A stretch of 64,000 bases of DNA from Planctomycetota bacterium (lineage in GTDB: Bacteria; Planctomycetota; Planctomycetia; Pirellulales; Pirellulaceae), in assembly GCA_026692905.1 (NCBI GenBank), contig JAPLNL010000018.1, positions 100,978 through 164,977 on the forward strand. The letters run 5' to 3'. Positions 8,912 to 17,987 of this stretch are shown here, one piece after another. A model generated the notes under the pieces. That model did not search any database and had not been told where the DNA came from. It saw only the letters and a program-made list of their open reading frames with translations. Numbering within the stretch: position 1 is the stretch's first letter; every line of letters begins with the position of its first letter. Position numbers and translations under genes: made by a program.

Positions 8912-9985
8912 CTATCGCTCTTTTTGGATGATTTGAATTTGCGTTTTGGTTTCGGAGAGCAAGTACTCCCAATCCAATGCTGGTCCTGGATCGGTTTTGT
9001 TTTCTTGCACGTGATAGTGGCCGAGGATACCGCTAAACGATGCCCATTGTTCGTTGGTCAATGTCCTATCGATAACCTTGCCGTCGGGGCCTCTTGGGGC
9101 GTCCGGCTTGAGGGCAGGGAACACGTCGCACAGCGCGGCCGATAGTTTAATTAGCGAATCGTATTGCTGAGGTGTGTAGTCGTATTGTTGGTACTGCTTG
9201 CCGCGAATGGAGCCAACGATGGGCTCGTTTCTTCTTGGCCGAAGCATTTTGTCGGCCAAGGCTTCTTGACCTCGAACCGTCTTGGGGAAGATCAAGTATG
9301 TTTGGTCATGTGCGTCTTTCTTGTACCATTGCGAGAGAGTTTGAGACCGATCATCGATTGGGTAAGCGCCGATGTTTGCAATTTCGATTCCGATGCTGCG
9401 GTCGTTGCTCTTGGTCGCATGCCAAGCTCGTTCCTTGACGTCGAGGGTTTGGTAAATGGTTCCGTCCACATCCAGCATGAAGTGGACGCTTAGGCCTCGT
9501 CGGTCATGCAAAACAGCAAAGCACTGAGCGCTCGTGCCGCAAACGTCAAAGTGCAAGACAAACTGATCGATTTTGTCCTTCACTAAGTCCAAGCTCCAGC
9601 CGCCACCTCGGATTTGTTCTGTTTGCTCCGGTGTAAAATGTTGTTCCACGGAACTCTCGAATCGGAGCCCATAACGATCCGGGCTCGTTTCTTGCGGCTT
9701 GGTCACAAAATCGATTTTTCCCGCTTGCATTCCCTCTACGGTAGATTTCCATTTTCGTTCGGCGAAAGGGGCAAATCGCCGGTCGGTTCGATACGCATCG
9801 AAACCACCAACATCGAGCCACAGTTTGACGGGAGCTCCAATTCGGTACAGTTGGCCACAAACCATGATCTCGTCGCCAAAGCGTTTCTGCATCCCAAGAG
9901 TAGACTGTGCGAAAACCGTTCCGTGGCTGAGGCATAGGAGTTGGCCAAGGACGCCAAGTACGAGCACATACGTTGATTTGATCAT
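8912..9985 (-). CDS. N-acetylmuramoyl-L-alanine amidase (Amidase_2 family), exported
   Basis: A 357-residue protein if started at ATG 9985 (MIKSTYVLVLGVLGQLLCLS), which gives a clean signal peptide; six extra codons upstream are possible. The Amidase_2 fold is recognised from FVLHFD (first zinc His), VHFMLDVDGTIYQTLD, ERAWHAT (second His), NDRSIGIEIANIG and the C-terminal GHYHVQENKTDPGPALDW block with the third ligand and the conserved K-TDPGP segment. The family cleaves the amide bond between MurNAc and L-alanine in peptidoglycan, zinc-dependently, in the periplasm or outside. A cell-wall role agrees with planctomycetes having peptidoglycan. It stands alone between repeats. Confidence 0.85.
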   Translation of the reverse strand: MIKSTYVLVLGVLGQLLCLSHGTVFAQSTLGMQKRFGDEIMVCGQLYRIGAPVKLWLDVGGFDAYRTDRRFAPFAERKWKSTVEGMQAGKIDFVTKPQETSPDRYGLRFESSVEQHFTPEQTEQIRGGGWSLDLVKDKIDQFVLHFDVCGTSAQCFAVLHDRRGLSVHFMLDVDGTIYQTLDVKERAWHATKSNDRSIGIEIANIGAYPIDDRSQTLSQWYKKDAHDQTYLIFPKTVRGQEALADKMLRPRRNEPIVGSIRGKQYQQYDYTPQQYDSLIKLSAALCDVFPALKPDAPRGPDGKVIDRTLTNEQWASFSGILGHYHVQENKTDPGPALDWEYLLSETKTQIQIIQKER

Positions 9986-10117
9986 GGTTAGGTCTGTTTC
10001 CAAAAATGTATCTAGCGACAGTCGCGAAGAGACCGTTTAGTGGTCAAAAACTTAAACTTCCACAGGGTAAACCCGAGGGATTATTTGGGCAAGCCGATAG
10101 CACCGGAGGTGACACTA

Positions 10118-10172
10118 AGCGACCGAAACCCTTGACGAGTTTCGCTGCAAAATACTTCACAGCGTAGCTAAG
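10118..10172 (+). repeat. Dispersed repeat, family 4, copy 1
   Basis: Begins AAGCGACCGAAACCCTTGA and continues through GAGTTTCGCTGCAAAAT and ACTTCACAGCGTAGC. The copy at 44850-44905 has the same order and orientation with a few substitutions. It contains a CGAAAC...GTTTCG stem. It lies in the gap between the DUF255 gene and the amidase gene. Confidence 0.75.
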
Positions 10173-10203
10173 GTGTGCAGCGAGGAATATCGATGAAACA
10201 CAC

Positions 10204-12267
10204 CTATATCTTCATGGGTGCTTGACACGTGCCGTCGCTGCATTGATACAAAACGACTGAGGCACCCTGGAGGTTCTCGCGTCCCTCGGCAAGTCCAAAA
10301 AGACGTGTGCTTGAAAGCGAATTGTCGCCGCTATCGAGAAGGATGCTTAGCACGATGAGTGTTCTCGGCCTCAGTTCTGCGAACGCATGTTCGAGAGCCC
10401 GACGTCTACCGTCAGCGGTACGCGTTACGTATACCATTTCAGTGCTCGGCCCTAATAAATGATCCAGCGCGATCAGCATTTGGCAGACCGAGCCCGGGGA
10501 ATGATGCATCAGATAGGACGCTTGTTCGATCGTTTCTTCTGCGAGTTGTTTCATTCTGGCATCGCCGGTCAAGCGAGCCAGTTTGACCAGGGCTGTCGCG
10601 GCCATCGCATTTCCGCTTGGTACGCTTCCATCGTGCTGATCTTTGTAGCGAGTGATCAAAGCCTCGCTGTCCGAAGCAGTAAAGAAAAAACCTCCTTGAA
10701 CATCGTGGAAATGATCGTCCATTATTTTGACGAGTGAACAGGCTCGATCGATGTGCTTTGCATCACCAGAGCACTCAAACAGAGTGACAAGAGCGTCCGC
10801 GAGGTAGCTGTAATCCTCTAAAAAGCCGTCAATTTCCGAAGTGCCATTCCGCCAAGCGTGATACAGACGGCAATCTGGTTTGGTCATCGATGCATGGATG
10901 AAATTGGCAGCAGACTCCGCTGCCTCGAGATACCGAGGAACGGCAAAAGCAGCCCCTGCTTTGGCCATGGCGCTGATCATCAGCGCATTCCAGGAACAGA
11001 GAACTTTGTCGTCCAGGCCGGGCCAGATGCGATTTCCGCGAACTGCGAGTAGTCTCTTCTTGTCGAGCTCTAGCTCCTGTTGAAGGCCATCGAGGGACAC
11101 CCCAATTCGTTTTGCGATCGATGCCAGCGGCTCAGGATGGTGAAGAATATTCTTACCTTCAAAATTGCCACCAAAGGTTACTCCGAATGCTTCGCAGAAG
11201 CGATCGCCGCGTTCCATTCCGAGAATGTCGAGAATCTCTTCTCTCGACCAGACGTAGAACTTCCCTTCGACTCCTTCGCTGTCTGCATCGCGAGTGCAAT
11301 AGAAACCACCTTGCTCATCCGTCAAATCAGCCAACACGTAGTCAAGCGTTTCACAGACGACCTGTCGGTAGCGGGGATTGCCCGTGAGTAGAAACCCGTC
11401 TAGGTAAGCCATCGCAAGCAGCGCGTTGTCGTACAACATCTTCTCAAAGTGCGGAACCAGCCATTTTTCGTCAACACTGTAGCGTGCGAATCCGCCACCC
11501 AAGTGATCGTAAATTCCTCCATCGGCCATACTGTCGAGTGTTTTCGAGATGACATGAAGACGCTGCTCGGTGGGACGCCGCGTCTGGAGTTGGATAAGCA
11601 GACGGATGTCCATCGCGTGTGGAAACTTGGGGGCACCACCGAAGCCCCCATAGTTCGCATCAAAGACTTCGATCAGCCACTTGTCCGCATTCCAAAGTAT
11701 TGATTCGTCAATCGCGATTTCATGGTCAGACTGGGTGCTGGATTCGGAAGGTTTTTGCTTGAACTTGCTCGCTGCTCGCAAATTTTCGGTGATGTCGTCG
11801 CTTTGTTTGAGGAGGCTTTCCCGTTTGTTCTTCCAAGCGTCGACGATCGCTTGGAGTACATCCAAGAAGCCAGGTCGTCCCCAACGCCGTTCCGGTGGCC
11901 AATATGTCCCACCATAAAAGGGCTTCATGTCTGGCGTCAGGAAAACACTCATCGGCCAACCACCTGAACCGGTCAGCATCTGCACGGTCTGCATGTAAAT
12001 GTGATCCAAATCCGGCCGCTGCTCTCGATCGACTTTGATGGAGACAAAATGCTCATTCAGGTAAGCTGCAATCGTCTGGTTTTCGAAACTCTCGTGCTCC
12101 ATCACGTGACACCAATGACAAGCCGCATAACCGATCGAAAGAAAAATCGGTCTGCTTTCGAGTCGAGCCTTTTCAAGAGCCTCGTTTCCCCAAGGGTGCC
12201 ATTGAACAGGGTTGTTTTGGTGTTGAAGCAAATAGGGGCTCGTGGAGCCAGCAAGCTTGTTCGGCAT
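10204..12267 (-). CDS. DUF255 thioredoxin-like/glycosidase-like protein (YyaL/SPATA20 family)
   Basis: A 687-residue protein. The start at 12267 (MPNKLAGSTSPYLLQHQNNP) gives the canonical family N-terminus and lies 2 bp after the stop of the sigma-factor gene; the frame is open further upstream but there it runs antisense-like through the sigma gene. The N-terminal thioredoxin-like domain has CHWC at residues 50-53 (GYAACHWCHVMEHESF) and the GGWPMSVFLTPD motif. The remainder is an alpha/alpha barrel resembling six-hairpin glycosidases, with KFPHAMDIRLL, GGIYDHLGGGFARYSVD and YDNALLAMAYLDG. Family members are widespread, but a reaction is not established. Co-transcription with the sigma gene looks likely. 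Confidence 0.9.
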   Translation of the reverse strand: MPNKLAGSTSPYLLQHQNNPVQWHPWGNEALEKARLESRPIFLSIGYAACHWCHVMEHESFENQTIAAYLNEHFVSIKVDREQRPDLDHIYMQTVQMLTGSGGWPMSVFLTPDMKPFYGGTYWPPERRWGRPGFLDVLQAIVDAWKNKRESLLKQSDDITENLRAASKFKQKPSESSTQSDHEIAIDESILWNADKWLIEVFDANYGGFGGAPKFPHAMDIRLLIQLQTRRPTEQRLHVISKTLDSMADGGIYDHLGGGFARYSVDEKWLVPHFEKMLYDNALLAMAYLDGFLLTGNPRYRQVVCETLDYVLADLTDEQGGFYCTRDADSEGVEGKFYVWSREEILDILGMERGDRFCEAFGVTFGGNFEGKNILHHPEPLASIAKRIGVSLDGLQQELELDKKRLLAVRGNRIWPGLDDKVLCSWNALMISAMAKAGAAFAVPRYLEAAESAANFIHASMTKPDCRLYHAWRNGTSEIDGFLEDYSYLADALVTLFECSGDAKHIDRACSLVKIMDDHFHDVQGGFFFTASDSEALITRYKDQHDGSVPSGNAMAATALVKLARLTGDARMKQLAEETIEQASYLMHHSPGSVCQMLIALDHLLGPSTEMVYVTRTADGRRRALEHAFAELRPRTLIVLSILLDSGDNSLSSTRLFGLAEGRENLQGASVVLYQCSDGTCQAPMKI

Positions 12268-12269
12268 TG

Positions 12270-12917
12270 TTAACCCAACTCGGGAAACGACTCGCGGCCA
12301 GCGATTCGGCTGATGAGCGTTTTGGAACGAAGGAGGAAATCGGACTTGTAGTTTGCGACTTGTTGTTCTGTGATGCCAAGCAACTCGGAGGTCTCTTTGT
12401 TGCTCATTCCGGCGACAAAGAGCAGTTCGATGCACATCAATTTGAGCCAGTCCGATTTGGCTTGCCATTTGCCGATTTGGTCTTTCAATGCTTCCACCAA
12501 AGCCAGTTCCTCGGTGTCACGACGTTCGACCGATTGAGCGAGACTGCTGACTGCCCGATGGGCACCAGGAACCTGTTGTGCACCATCACTGGAATCGTCA
12601 CCAGTGTAAAACGCCATGGTATGGCGACGTCCCTCGCGACGCAGATGGTCTGTGAGTTTGTACGCTGCGATCGAGAACAAATAGCTTTCCAGAGGCCGCT
12701 GGCAATCGAAATTCGGCAAACTGTTCAAGAACCCAACAAAGGTTTCTTGAACGATGTCCTCCGCGTGAGAACGATCGATGAGTCGTGAGCCCACGTAGGC
12801 CAAAAGACGACCTTCGAAACGGTCGATCAGTTGCTGCCAAGCGTCCGTGTTGCCCGCCCGAATATTATCGACAAGAAGTTTTTCGGGTGAATTTTGGTTG
12901 GAGGAATCTTCTCTCAT
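12270..12917 (-). CDS. ECF-type RNA polymerase sigma factor
   Basis: A 215-residue sigma-70 family protein. Region 2 is visible as WQQLIDRFEGRLLAYVGSRL, AEDIVQETFVGFLNSLPNF and PLESYLFSIAAYKLTDHLRR; region 4 as LLFVAGMSNKETSELLGITE with a recognition helix after it. The start ATG overlaps the stop of the upstream membrane-protein gene by 4 bp (ATGA), and the next gene starts 2 bp after this one ends, so it is the middle of a tight operon. The upstream membrane protein is the natural candidate for controlling this sigma factor. Confidence 0.88.
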   Translation of the reverse strand: MREDSSNQNSPEKLLVDNIRAGNTDAWQQLIDRFEGRLLAYVGSRLIDRSHAEDIVQETFVGFLNSLPNFDCQRPLESYLFSIAAYKLTDHLRREGRRHTMAFYTGDDSSDGAQQVPGAHRAVSSLAQSVERRDTEELALVEALKDQIGKWQAKSDWLKLMCIELLFVAGMSNKETSELLGITEQQVANYKSDFLLRSKTLISRIAGRESFPELG

Positions 12918-13930
12918 CCCTTGAGTTTAGCTTTTTCGCGGCGAGCTAACAGCCCAACTGCCCCAGACAGGAGCGTTATCGCACACACCCCCAAACCACC
13001 GAAAATCCCAACTTTTCTAGTGCGTTGTTCCCTCACGGTCTGTTTTTCCCACTCGCGAATTTTGGTGAGTTGCTCCGACGAAATGTGAAGCCCGATCCAT
13101 AACTGATGGTAGTTGCCAGCGGGGCGATCTTGGATGTTGTCGAAAACTTGGCCCTTCTTGACCCAATATTTTTCAACGTATTCCTGGGTTAACTCAGGCA
13201 GCCTGAGAGCTTCGGCGAATTGCAAAACGTGTTTATCCAAATAGTCTCGAACTTCGGACATCATTCTGGTTTTCAAATCCTCTCGGCACTGTTCCAGGTC
13301 GGACATGAGTGTGCTACTAATCGCAAAGCTATGATCTTCTCCAGGGACCAGGGCGCTATGTTCCTCCCCAAGAACCAGGCCGTTTTTGACCCACTCAGGA
13401 GTGCTCCCATTCAAAACAGGGATCGGCATCGTATCAATGTATTTCCCCGCGGCTTCTACTGAAGAAATGCCACCCGCAACGGAATCGAAGGACTCACTGC
13501 CATCGACCTCCGCTTTCGCTGGAGCGGGTATGTTTGGGATTGCTGGTGGAGAAGGTATTGATGAGCTTGGCTGTTCCTGCGTCGATTTCGGCATGGCACG
13601 CACCAAAGGCGACGCCTTGGCCGCTGCTTGGACAGCTTCGTTGTGCCTTGCATCGATCTTTTCGATTTCGACCTTTATCTTTTCGATTGCCAAATACGCA
13701 TCGTCGAGTCTCTTGAAAAGCGATGAGATGGTATTACCTTTTTGTGCGGATTCGACCTCTTGCTTTGCATCGCCATCGACTTTTGCATCTTCAACATGCT
13801 TCGCGCCGTTATCCTGTTCCACCAGGGGATTCGGCGGAGCGAATGTCTCTTCGGATTGAGCAACTGCGATTGCGGCAAGAACAATCATTGCGGTCAGTTG
13901 CAAAATGACGATCGAAAGGGTAGTACGCAT
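12914..13930 (-). CDS. Membrane-anchored protein of the sigma operon (candidate regulator)
   Basis: A 338-residue protein from ATG 13930 (MRTTLSIVILQLTAMIVLAA, a signal-peptide-like start); codons upstream of it read as junk. The middle is charged and low in complexity, with a coiled-coil part (SLFKRLDDAYLAIEKIKVEI). A helical region follows, and near the C-terminus lies one hydrophobic helix (VGIFGGLGVCAITLLSGAVG) followed by a basic tail. Predicted topology: bulk outside, short tail inside. I recognise no family. The 4-bp overlap with the sigma-factor gene suggests a linked function, but no anti-sigma domain such as zf-HC2 is visible, so an anti-sigma role is only inferred. Confidence 0.65.
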   Translation of the reverse strand: MRTTLSIVILQLTAMIVLAAIAVAQSEETFAPPNPLVEQDNGAKHVEDAKVDGDAKQEVESAQKGNTISSLFKRLDDAYLAIEKIKVEIEKIDARHNEAVQAAAKASPLVRAMPKSTQEQPSSSIPSPPAIPNIPAPAKAEVDGSESFDSVAGGISSVEAAGKYIDTMPIPVLNGSTPEWVKNGLVLGEEHSALVPGEDHSFAISSTLMSDLEQCREDLKTRMMSEVRDYLDKHVLQFAEALRLPELTQEYVEKYWVKKGQVFDNIQDRPAGNYHQLWIGLHISSEQLTKIREWEKQTVREQRTRKVGIFGGLGVCAITLLSGAVGLLARREKAKLKG

Positions 13931-14024
13931 GATGTTCTCAATTCCGGTTCGTTTTTGAATTACCATTCGACTGCGGCCAAACGCTCTGTAAGTGTGGTTC
14001 GCTTCGTACGCATTACCCGCCAGC

Positions 14025-16106
14025 TTATGCAATCTGTTGGTTCTGTTTGAAATCCATCCAAGGCGATGACATTTGCAAAGAGAAAGATGTGACACCAGCC
14101 AGGATAAAGCACCATGGGGCAGGGAAGTAGAAAAAGCCTTGCACTAAAGCCGCCATCGCAACGCTCCAGGCAATGGACCAAGCGCTGAAGCGACTCTTGC
14201 GAAGGATATCCGACTGTCGCCACCATCGAACCATCCACATCAGCGAACCGAAGTAAGCGATATGACCGGCCAGAAGAGGCATTGAGTTTTGGTCGTAAAA
14301 TCCTTTCCAGCTCTTATTCCAAAGGACATTGCCATCATTGATCACTACGAAGTTCTGGCTGGTTGCAATGTCGGACCATGGAACCATGAGAAATTCGCTC
14401 AGTGAGTAGCTTCCTACTCCAAGGAGCACACCGGCTGTCAATTGAACAAACCGAAAGACAATTGAGTCCTCGTCTCTTGATTCCCAACGCCGAGCCAAAA
14501 ACAACATGGTCCACGTCATCGCAAGTGACATGATACCAACCCAAGTGATGCCGCTGACCAGTGGGCTCGCATTTCCTTCGTATCGTGCCAACGTCAACAT
14601 ACCACCGCATACCGCGAGCACTGCAGTCACGATTCCAGAGACAGCCCAGCTTCGTGTGTATTCATGACTGCGCGTCCAAAAGCCTTGCTTCTTAAGATCG
14701 TTTCGCTTTTCGGCTTGCCAATTTCTCAGTGCAACTCGATAGGAAAGGGGGGGCGACTTTGGGGGAGCTGGCCGTGCATTCTCATAGTGCACCGTCGGCT
14801 GAACGACCGCAGATGAGGTTCGCACAGGCTGGTCGTATCGTGCGTATTGTGGTCTCGCCCCAGTTGCATTTGCAGGGATCGGCTTGTTCGCTCCGCCAAG
14901 CATGTACCAGACAAAGTAGTAACACGCGTACACACCCAAAAACAAAAACATTATCGGGGCGATCCAAGCCGAATTCATCAGTAGGAAAAGGATCGACACG
15001 GCGATCGCAACTCCACGCCCACCCGGCGGTAGGTTCCGGAAGAAGGTTTGCGCTTCGCCAACGGCTTGATGTATCGCTCGAGCGACGGGTTCCCTGTAGA
15101 GACTGTCGGTCATATTGTCACGGTTTCGGACGTTGCGGTACTTCCAAGGATCTGATTTCCCCTGCACAGGGGGCGAGCCCGCTTCGGTTGCGTCGAAGCT
15201 TCCGATCGGCCTAGCGATTGGAATCTCGTTGGCCTTGCTAGCAGTTTTCCCGGGTTGCATTATCGGCGGTACATTCACGTCGACAGCATTGGTCACTTTG
15301 ATCGCCAAGCCACTCGCATCGAGTCCCCATCCAAGGGCCGTCAGCATTTCTCGGCAATCGCGGAAACGCGAGGTCGGATTTTTGGCCATCGACTTCTGTA
15401 TCACATATGCAAACGGTTGCTGCACCTGGGACAGATCGGGATCGGCAGTCAAGTGTTTTAGAATGATCTCCTGGCTGCTCTCGCCGTCAAAAGGCACGGT
15501 TCCGGTCAACAGCTCATAGAGGATGATCCCCAATGAGTAGATGTCGATCTCTTTGCCGTACTCCCCTTTGCCGATCTCGGGAGCCATATAGTGAAAGGTT
15601 CCGACGCTCTCCGTTTGGCCACCACGACGCGACGCGCTTATGTACTTGGAAAGTCCGTAGTCACCGATTTTGATCAAACCGCCGTCGGTAAAAACATTGG
15701 CAGGCTTTAAGTCCCGGTGCACGATTCCTTGATCGTGAAGGTAGGCGACCCCAGCAGCCAGCTGTGCAAACCACTGCATTGTTTCAGCCGCGGGCATTCC
15801 CTGGGGAGCTTTGTCCATCAAGTCGCGCAGCGAATCGCCATCGATGTATTCCATCACAATCCATCCCTGTTCGATTTTGTCGAACTTGATGTCGTAAATG
15901 GCAACTAAGTTTGGATGTCGGAGATTTAGGCAATGTCGAACGCCGCGAACTTCGACTTCCAAGTTCTTTTGAATTCGCTTGAGAGCGACTTCCTTGCCCG
16001 AGTCACTCTCGGCGAAATAGACTTCGCCGAAGCCGCCTGAGCCAACGCCGCGTTTGATCTTGTAGCCATCGAGTGGAGTGTCGCCGCTGCCGTATTGGAA
16101 TTTCAT
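14025..16106 (-). CDS. Ser/Thr protein kinase with multi-pass membrane C-terminus
   Basis: A 693-residue protein from ATG 16106; upstream in-frame codons look non-coding. Kinase domain about residues 14-280: VGSGGFGEVY, Lys43 in ALKRIQK, HRDLKPAN at 130-137. The metal-binding DFG is DYG here (149-151, KIGDYGLSK). After a linker come about six hydrophobic helices between about 390 and 690, unlike the single-span kinase at 2282. Genes before and after are an FHA-like protein and the membrane-protein/sigma pair, so the kinase probably phosphorylates a partner read by the FHA protein or acts on sigma control. This is inference from gene order. Confidence 0.88.
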   Translation of the reverse strand: MKFQYGSGDTPLDGYKIKRGVGSGGFGEVYFAESDSGKEVALKRIQKNLEVEVRGVRHCLNLRHPNLVAIYDIKFDKIEQGWIVMEYIDGDSLRDLMDKAPQGMPAAETMQWFAQLAAGVAYLHDQGIVHRDLKPANVFTDGGLIKIGDYGLSKYISASRRGGQTESVGTFHYMAPEIGKGEYGKEIDIYSLGIILYELLTGTVPFDGESSQEIILKHLTADPDLSQVQQPFAYVIQKSMAKNPTSRFRDCREMLTALGWGLDASGLAIKVTNAVDVNVPPIMQPGKTASKANEIPIARPIGSFDATEAGSPPVQGKSDPWKYRNVRNRDNMTDSLYREPVARAIHQAVGEAQTFFRNLPPGGRGVAIAVSILFLLMNSAWIAPIMFLFLGVYACYYFVWYMLGGANKPIPANATGARPQYARYDQPVRTSSAVVQPTVHYENARPAPPKSPPLSYRVALRNWQAEKRNDLKKQGFWTRSHEYTRSWAVSGIVTAVLAVCGGMLTLARYEGNASPLVSGITWVGIMSLAMTWTMLFLARRWESRDEDSIVFRFVQLTAGVLLGVGSYSLSEFLMVPWSDIATSQNFVVINDGNVLWNKSWKGFYDQNSMPLLAGHIAYFGSLMWMVRWWRQSDILRKSRFSAWSIAWSVAMAALVQGFFYFPAPWCFILAGVTSFSLQMSSPWMDFKQNQQIA

Positions 16107-16340
16107 CGAAACACCGATGGGTTCTGATCTGCTGAGTTCGTTGGAATGGTTACCAAGGGGCGAGCCCTCGATAGAATTTATGGCCAAAATTTCTCGTGGT
16201 CGGCGTCGAAGCATTGTAAACATTATGTTCTCTCGGTCACCCTTTCCGCAAATGCGGACGCGTCTAAATGGCGTGAAACCTTGGAATTGTCTCGTTACTC
16301 TGGTATGAGTTTCGTTTAGGCCGGAATAAACTTGGTAGCA

Positions 16341-16976
16341 TTATTCGAGTGTCATCGAAATTTCATCGCCTCGGATCCTCTGGCCTGGAACCAACGGAAA
16401 CGGGGCGCGAACCAACTTGCCATCGATCTGAATGTTAGCTTGTTCGCTGACTCGACACATCCATTCTTTGCCATTGCGAAACAATACGACCTTGGTTGTC
16501 CAGTCGGGACAAACTACGTGCGAATTTAATTCGGGGCCCAATACGCAGGATTCTCCCATCAGCAAAGCCGCCGAGAGGAGCGGCTGCCATCGCGTATGCC
16601 CAATCAATTCCAATCGGGCAGAACCGCTCAATTGCGTGGGCTTCACATAGCGAAGCTCAATACGGGCTCCAAGCGAGATGATCGATCCGTCACAGAGAAT
16701 GACCGCGCGATCGATTTCGGCTCCGTTCACTTGGACGCTTTGCAACGGCTGAACCAAATGGTCTTCGCCATGTCTGCGGATCACCGCTGCCCGTCGACTT
16801 AGGTCACCGCGTATCGCCAAATCAACTTGATTGCCTGGAAACGCCTGTCCGATCGTGACTTCGTTTTGATCGCAAATCGCATAGCTTCCCACTCCATCGA
16901 TCCACAGGATTTTCGGTTGAGGCATGACGATTATCGGGGCAGAGGAGGAAACAGGTCTTGAGAGATGGCTCATCAT
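16341..16976 (-). CDS. FHA-like protein, apparently two degenerate FHA domains
   Basis: A 211-residue protein from ATG 16976, preceded by a GAGAGG ribosome-binding site. Two beta-rich halves each resemble a forkhead-associated fold: the first around NEVTIGQAFPGNQVDLAIRG, LSRRAAVIRRHGEDHLVQPL and VQVNGAEI; the second around GESCVLGPELNSHVVCPDW and ANIQIDGKLVRAPFPLVPGQ. In the first, the LSRRAAVIRR stretch sits where the usual SRxHA phosphopeptide motif would be. FHA domains bind phosphothreonine, so the kinase gene immediately downstream is a sensible partner. I am fairly sure of the fold and less sure that phosphopeptide binding is retained. Confidence 0.65.
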   Translation of the reverse strand: MMSHLSRPVSSSAPIIVMPQPKILWIDGVGSYAICDQNEVTIGQAFPGNQVDLAIRGDLSRRAAVIRRHGEDHLVQPLQSVQVNGAEIDRAVILCDGSIISLGARIELRYVKPTQLSGSARLELIGHTRWQPLLSAALLMGESCVLGPELNSHVVCPDWTTKVVLFRNGKEWMCRVSEQANIQIDGKLVRAPFPLVPGQRIRGDEISMTLE

Positions 16977-17073
16977 ACTATCATCCTCTCGTTTTGACCC
17001 TAACAAATAACATTGCTGAATGGGGACCGGCTCCCAAAGGGAGGACCGACTCCCGAAGGACAGTCCGCTTCGT

Positions 17074-17149
17074 AACCCTCCCGCTGGGAGGGTGAAGTGC
17101 CAAAAGCTTATGCGCAAGTCAGTTCGTTCCCAGGTAGAGCCTGGGAACG
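17074..17149 (-). repeat. Dispersed repeat, family 5, copy 2, plus adjoining palindrome
   Basis: 17074-17125 contains ACCCTCCCGCTGGGAGGGT and GAAGTGCCAA...GTCAGTTCG, the inverted counterpart of 8579-8653. It is followed directly by a palindrome CGTTCCCAGG...CCTGGGAACG (17125-17149). It lies between the FHA and coiled-coil genes. Confidence 0.7.
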
Positions 17150-17186
17150 CTTGAGCCAAGGGATGGGCTCCATTTGCGATCAGCTA

Positions 17187-17987
17187 CTAGCGATTGTCCA
17201 CGATGGCCTTTACGTCACCCTGAGCTTGGTTGAAGTAGACCGAAATCTGGTCAACCAAGTCGGACGGTGTGTCATCGTCGGAAACGGGAATCCCGACCGT
17301 CGTATCAAACGTATCCGCCATTCGTTCCTCAACATCAATTCGAGTTCCGATTTCCGCCACGGTCTGACGAACTGCACTGACTCGGCTATCGTTTACCGAA
17401 AACTTGCTGCTGGTCTTGGCGACTTCGACCATGGTCAATCGAGCCTGAAGATTCTCCACTTCAACTTCGAGTTGTCGCTTTGCTGCGAGCATTTCATCCA
17501 ATTTGCGTCGAGCGCCTTCCAAGTTCTTTTCGCGAGCAGCCAAAATCTTTTCAACTTTCTCGGCGGTCGCTTCTTGCGTTTGATAGCTCTTGAATCGGCC
17601 GGACAAGTCCTTCTTGACTTGATCCATGTCCCAAGCTTTACCACCATACGTGACAAACTTGGCACCGCTCTGAACATCGTCCTTGAGTTTCAAAATAGCT
17701 AGCTTTGATTTTTCGAGCGAAGTGTTTTTGGCTTGCACTTCGCGTTGCAGGCGGGCAACTTCGACTTCTTCGCGAGCGATGACCTTGAGATTGCCCGCAA
17801 TTTCAGGCTTTAAGTCGTTGATTAAGTCACGTGCTCGGCTGATTTCGACATCCAATGGAATCTGTTCCTTGATCGTATCTTGCAGGTTGTGATAACCCGT
17901 TCGAATGTAGCTGACGCCCGATGTGCCGAACAAGAGAGCGCCAGAGCCAACAACAATTGCAGATCCCAACAAAACTTTCTTTAACAT
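17187..17987 (-). CDS. Coiled-coil protein with N-terminal membrane anchor
   Basis: A 266-residue protein. ATG 17987 is supported by a GGGGGA ribosome-binding site 6 nt upstream and by the anchor that follows at once (MLKKVLLGSAIVVGSGALLF). Residues about 60-130 and 140-220 form heptad-rich helices (EEVEVARLQREVQAKNTSLE; EKVEKILAAREKNLEGARRK). The C-terminus is acidic. I recognise no named family; similar anchored coiled-coil proteins are frequent in Planctomycetes. It is first in the minus-strand run leading to the FHA, kinase and sigma genes, but a repeat-bearing gap of about 210 bp separates it, so operon membership is uncertain. Confidence 0.7.
   Translation of the reverse strand: MLKKVLLGSAIVVGSGALLFGTSGVSYIRTGYHNLQDTIKEQIPLDVEISRARDLINDLKPEIAGNLKVIAREEVEVARLQREVQAKNTSLEKSKLAILKLKDDVQSGAKFVTYGGKAWDMDQVKKDLSGRFKSYQTQEATAEKVEKILAAREKNLEGARRKLDEMLAAKRQLEVEVENLQARLTMVEVAKTSSKFSVNDSRVSAVRQTVAEIGTRIDVEERMADTFDTTVGIPVSDDDTPSDLVDQISVYFNQAQGDVKAIVDNR

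Noticed and set aside
8721..9145. Two short plus-strand frames around 8.7-9.1 kb
   Set aside because: The first translates a palindromic repeat (GEAPAEPLDRWLGRSLALP), the second is antisense to the amidase gene.
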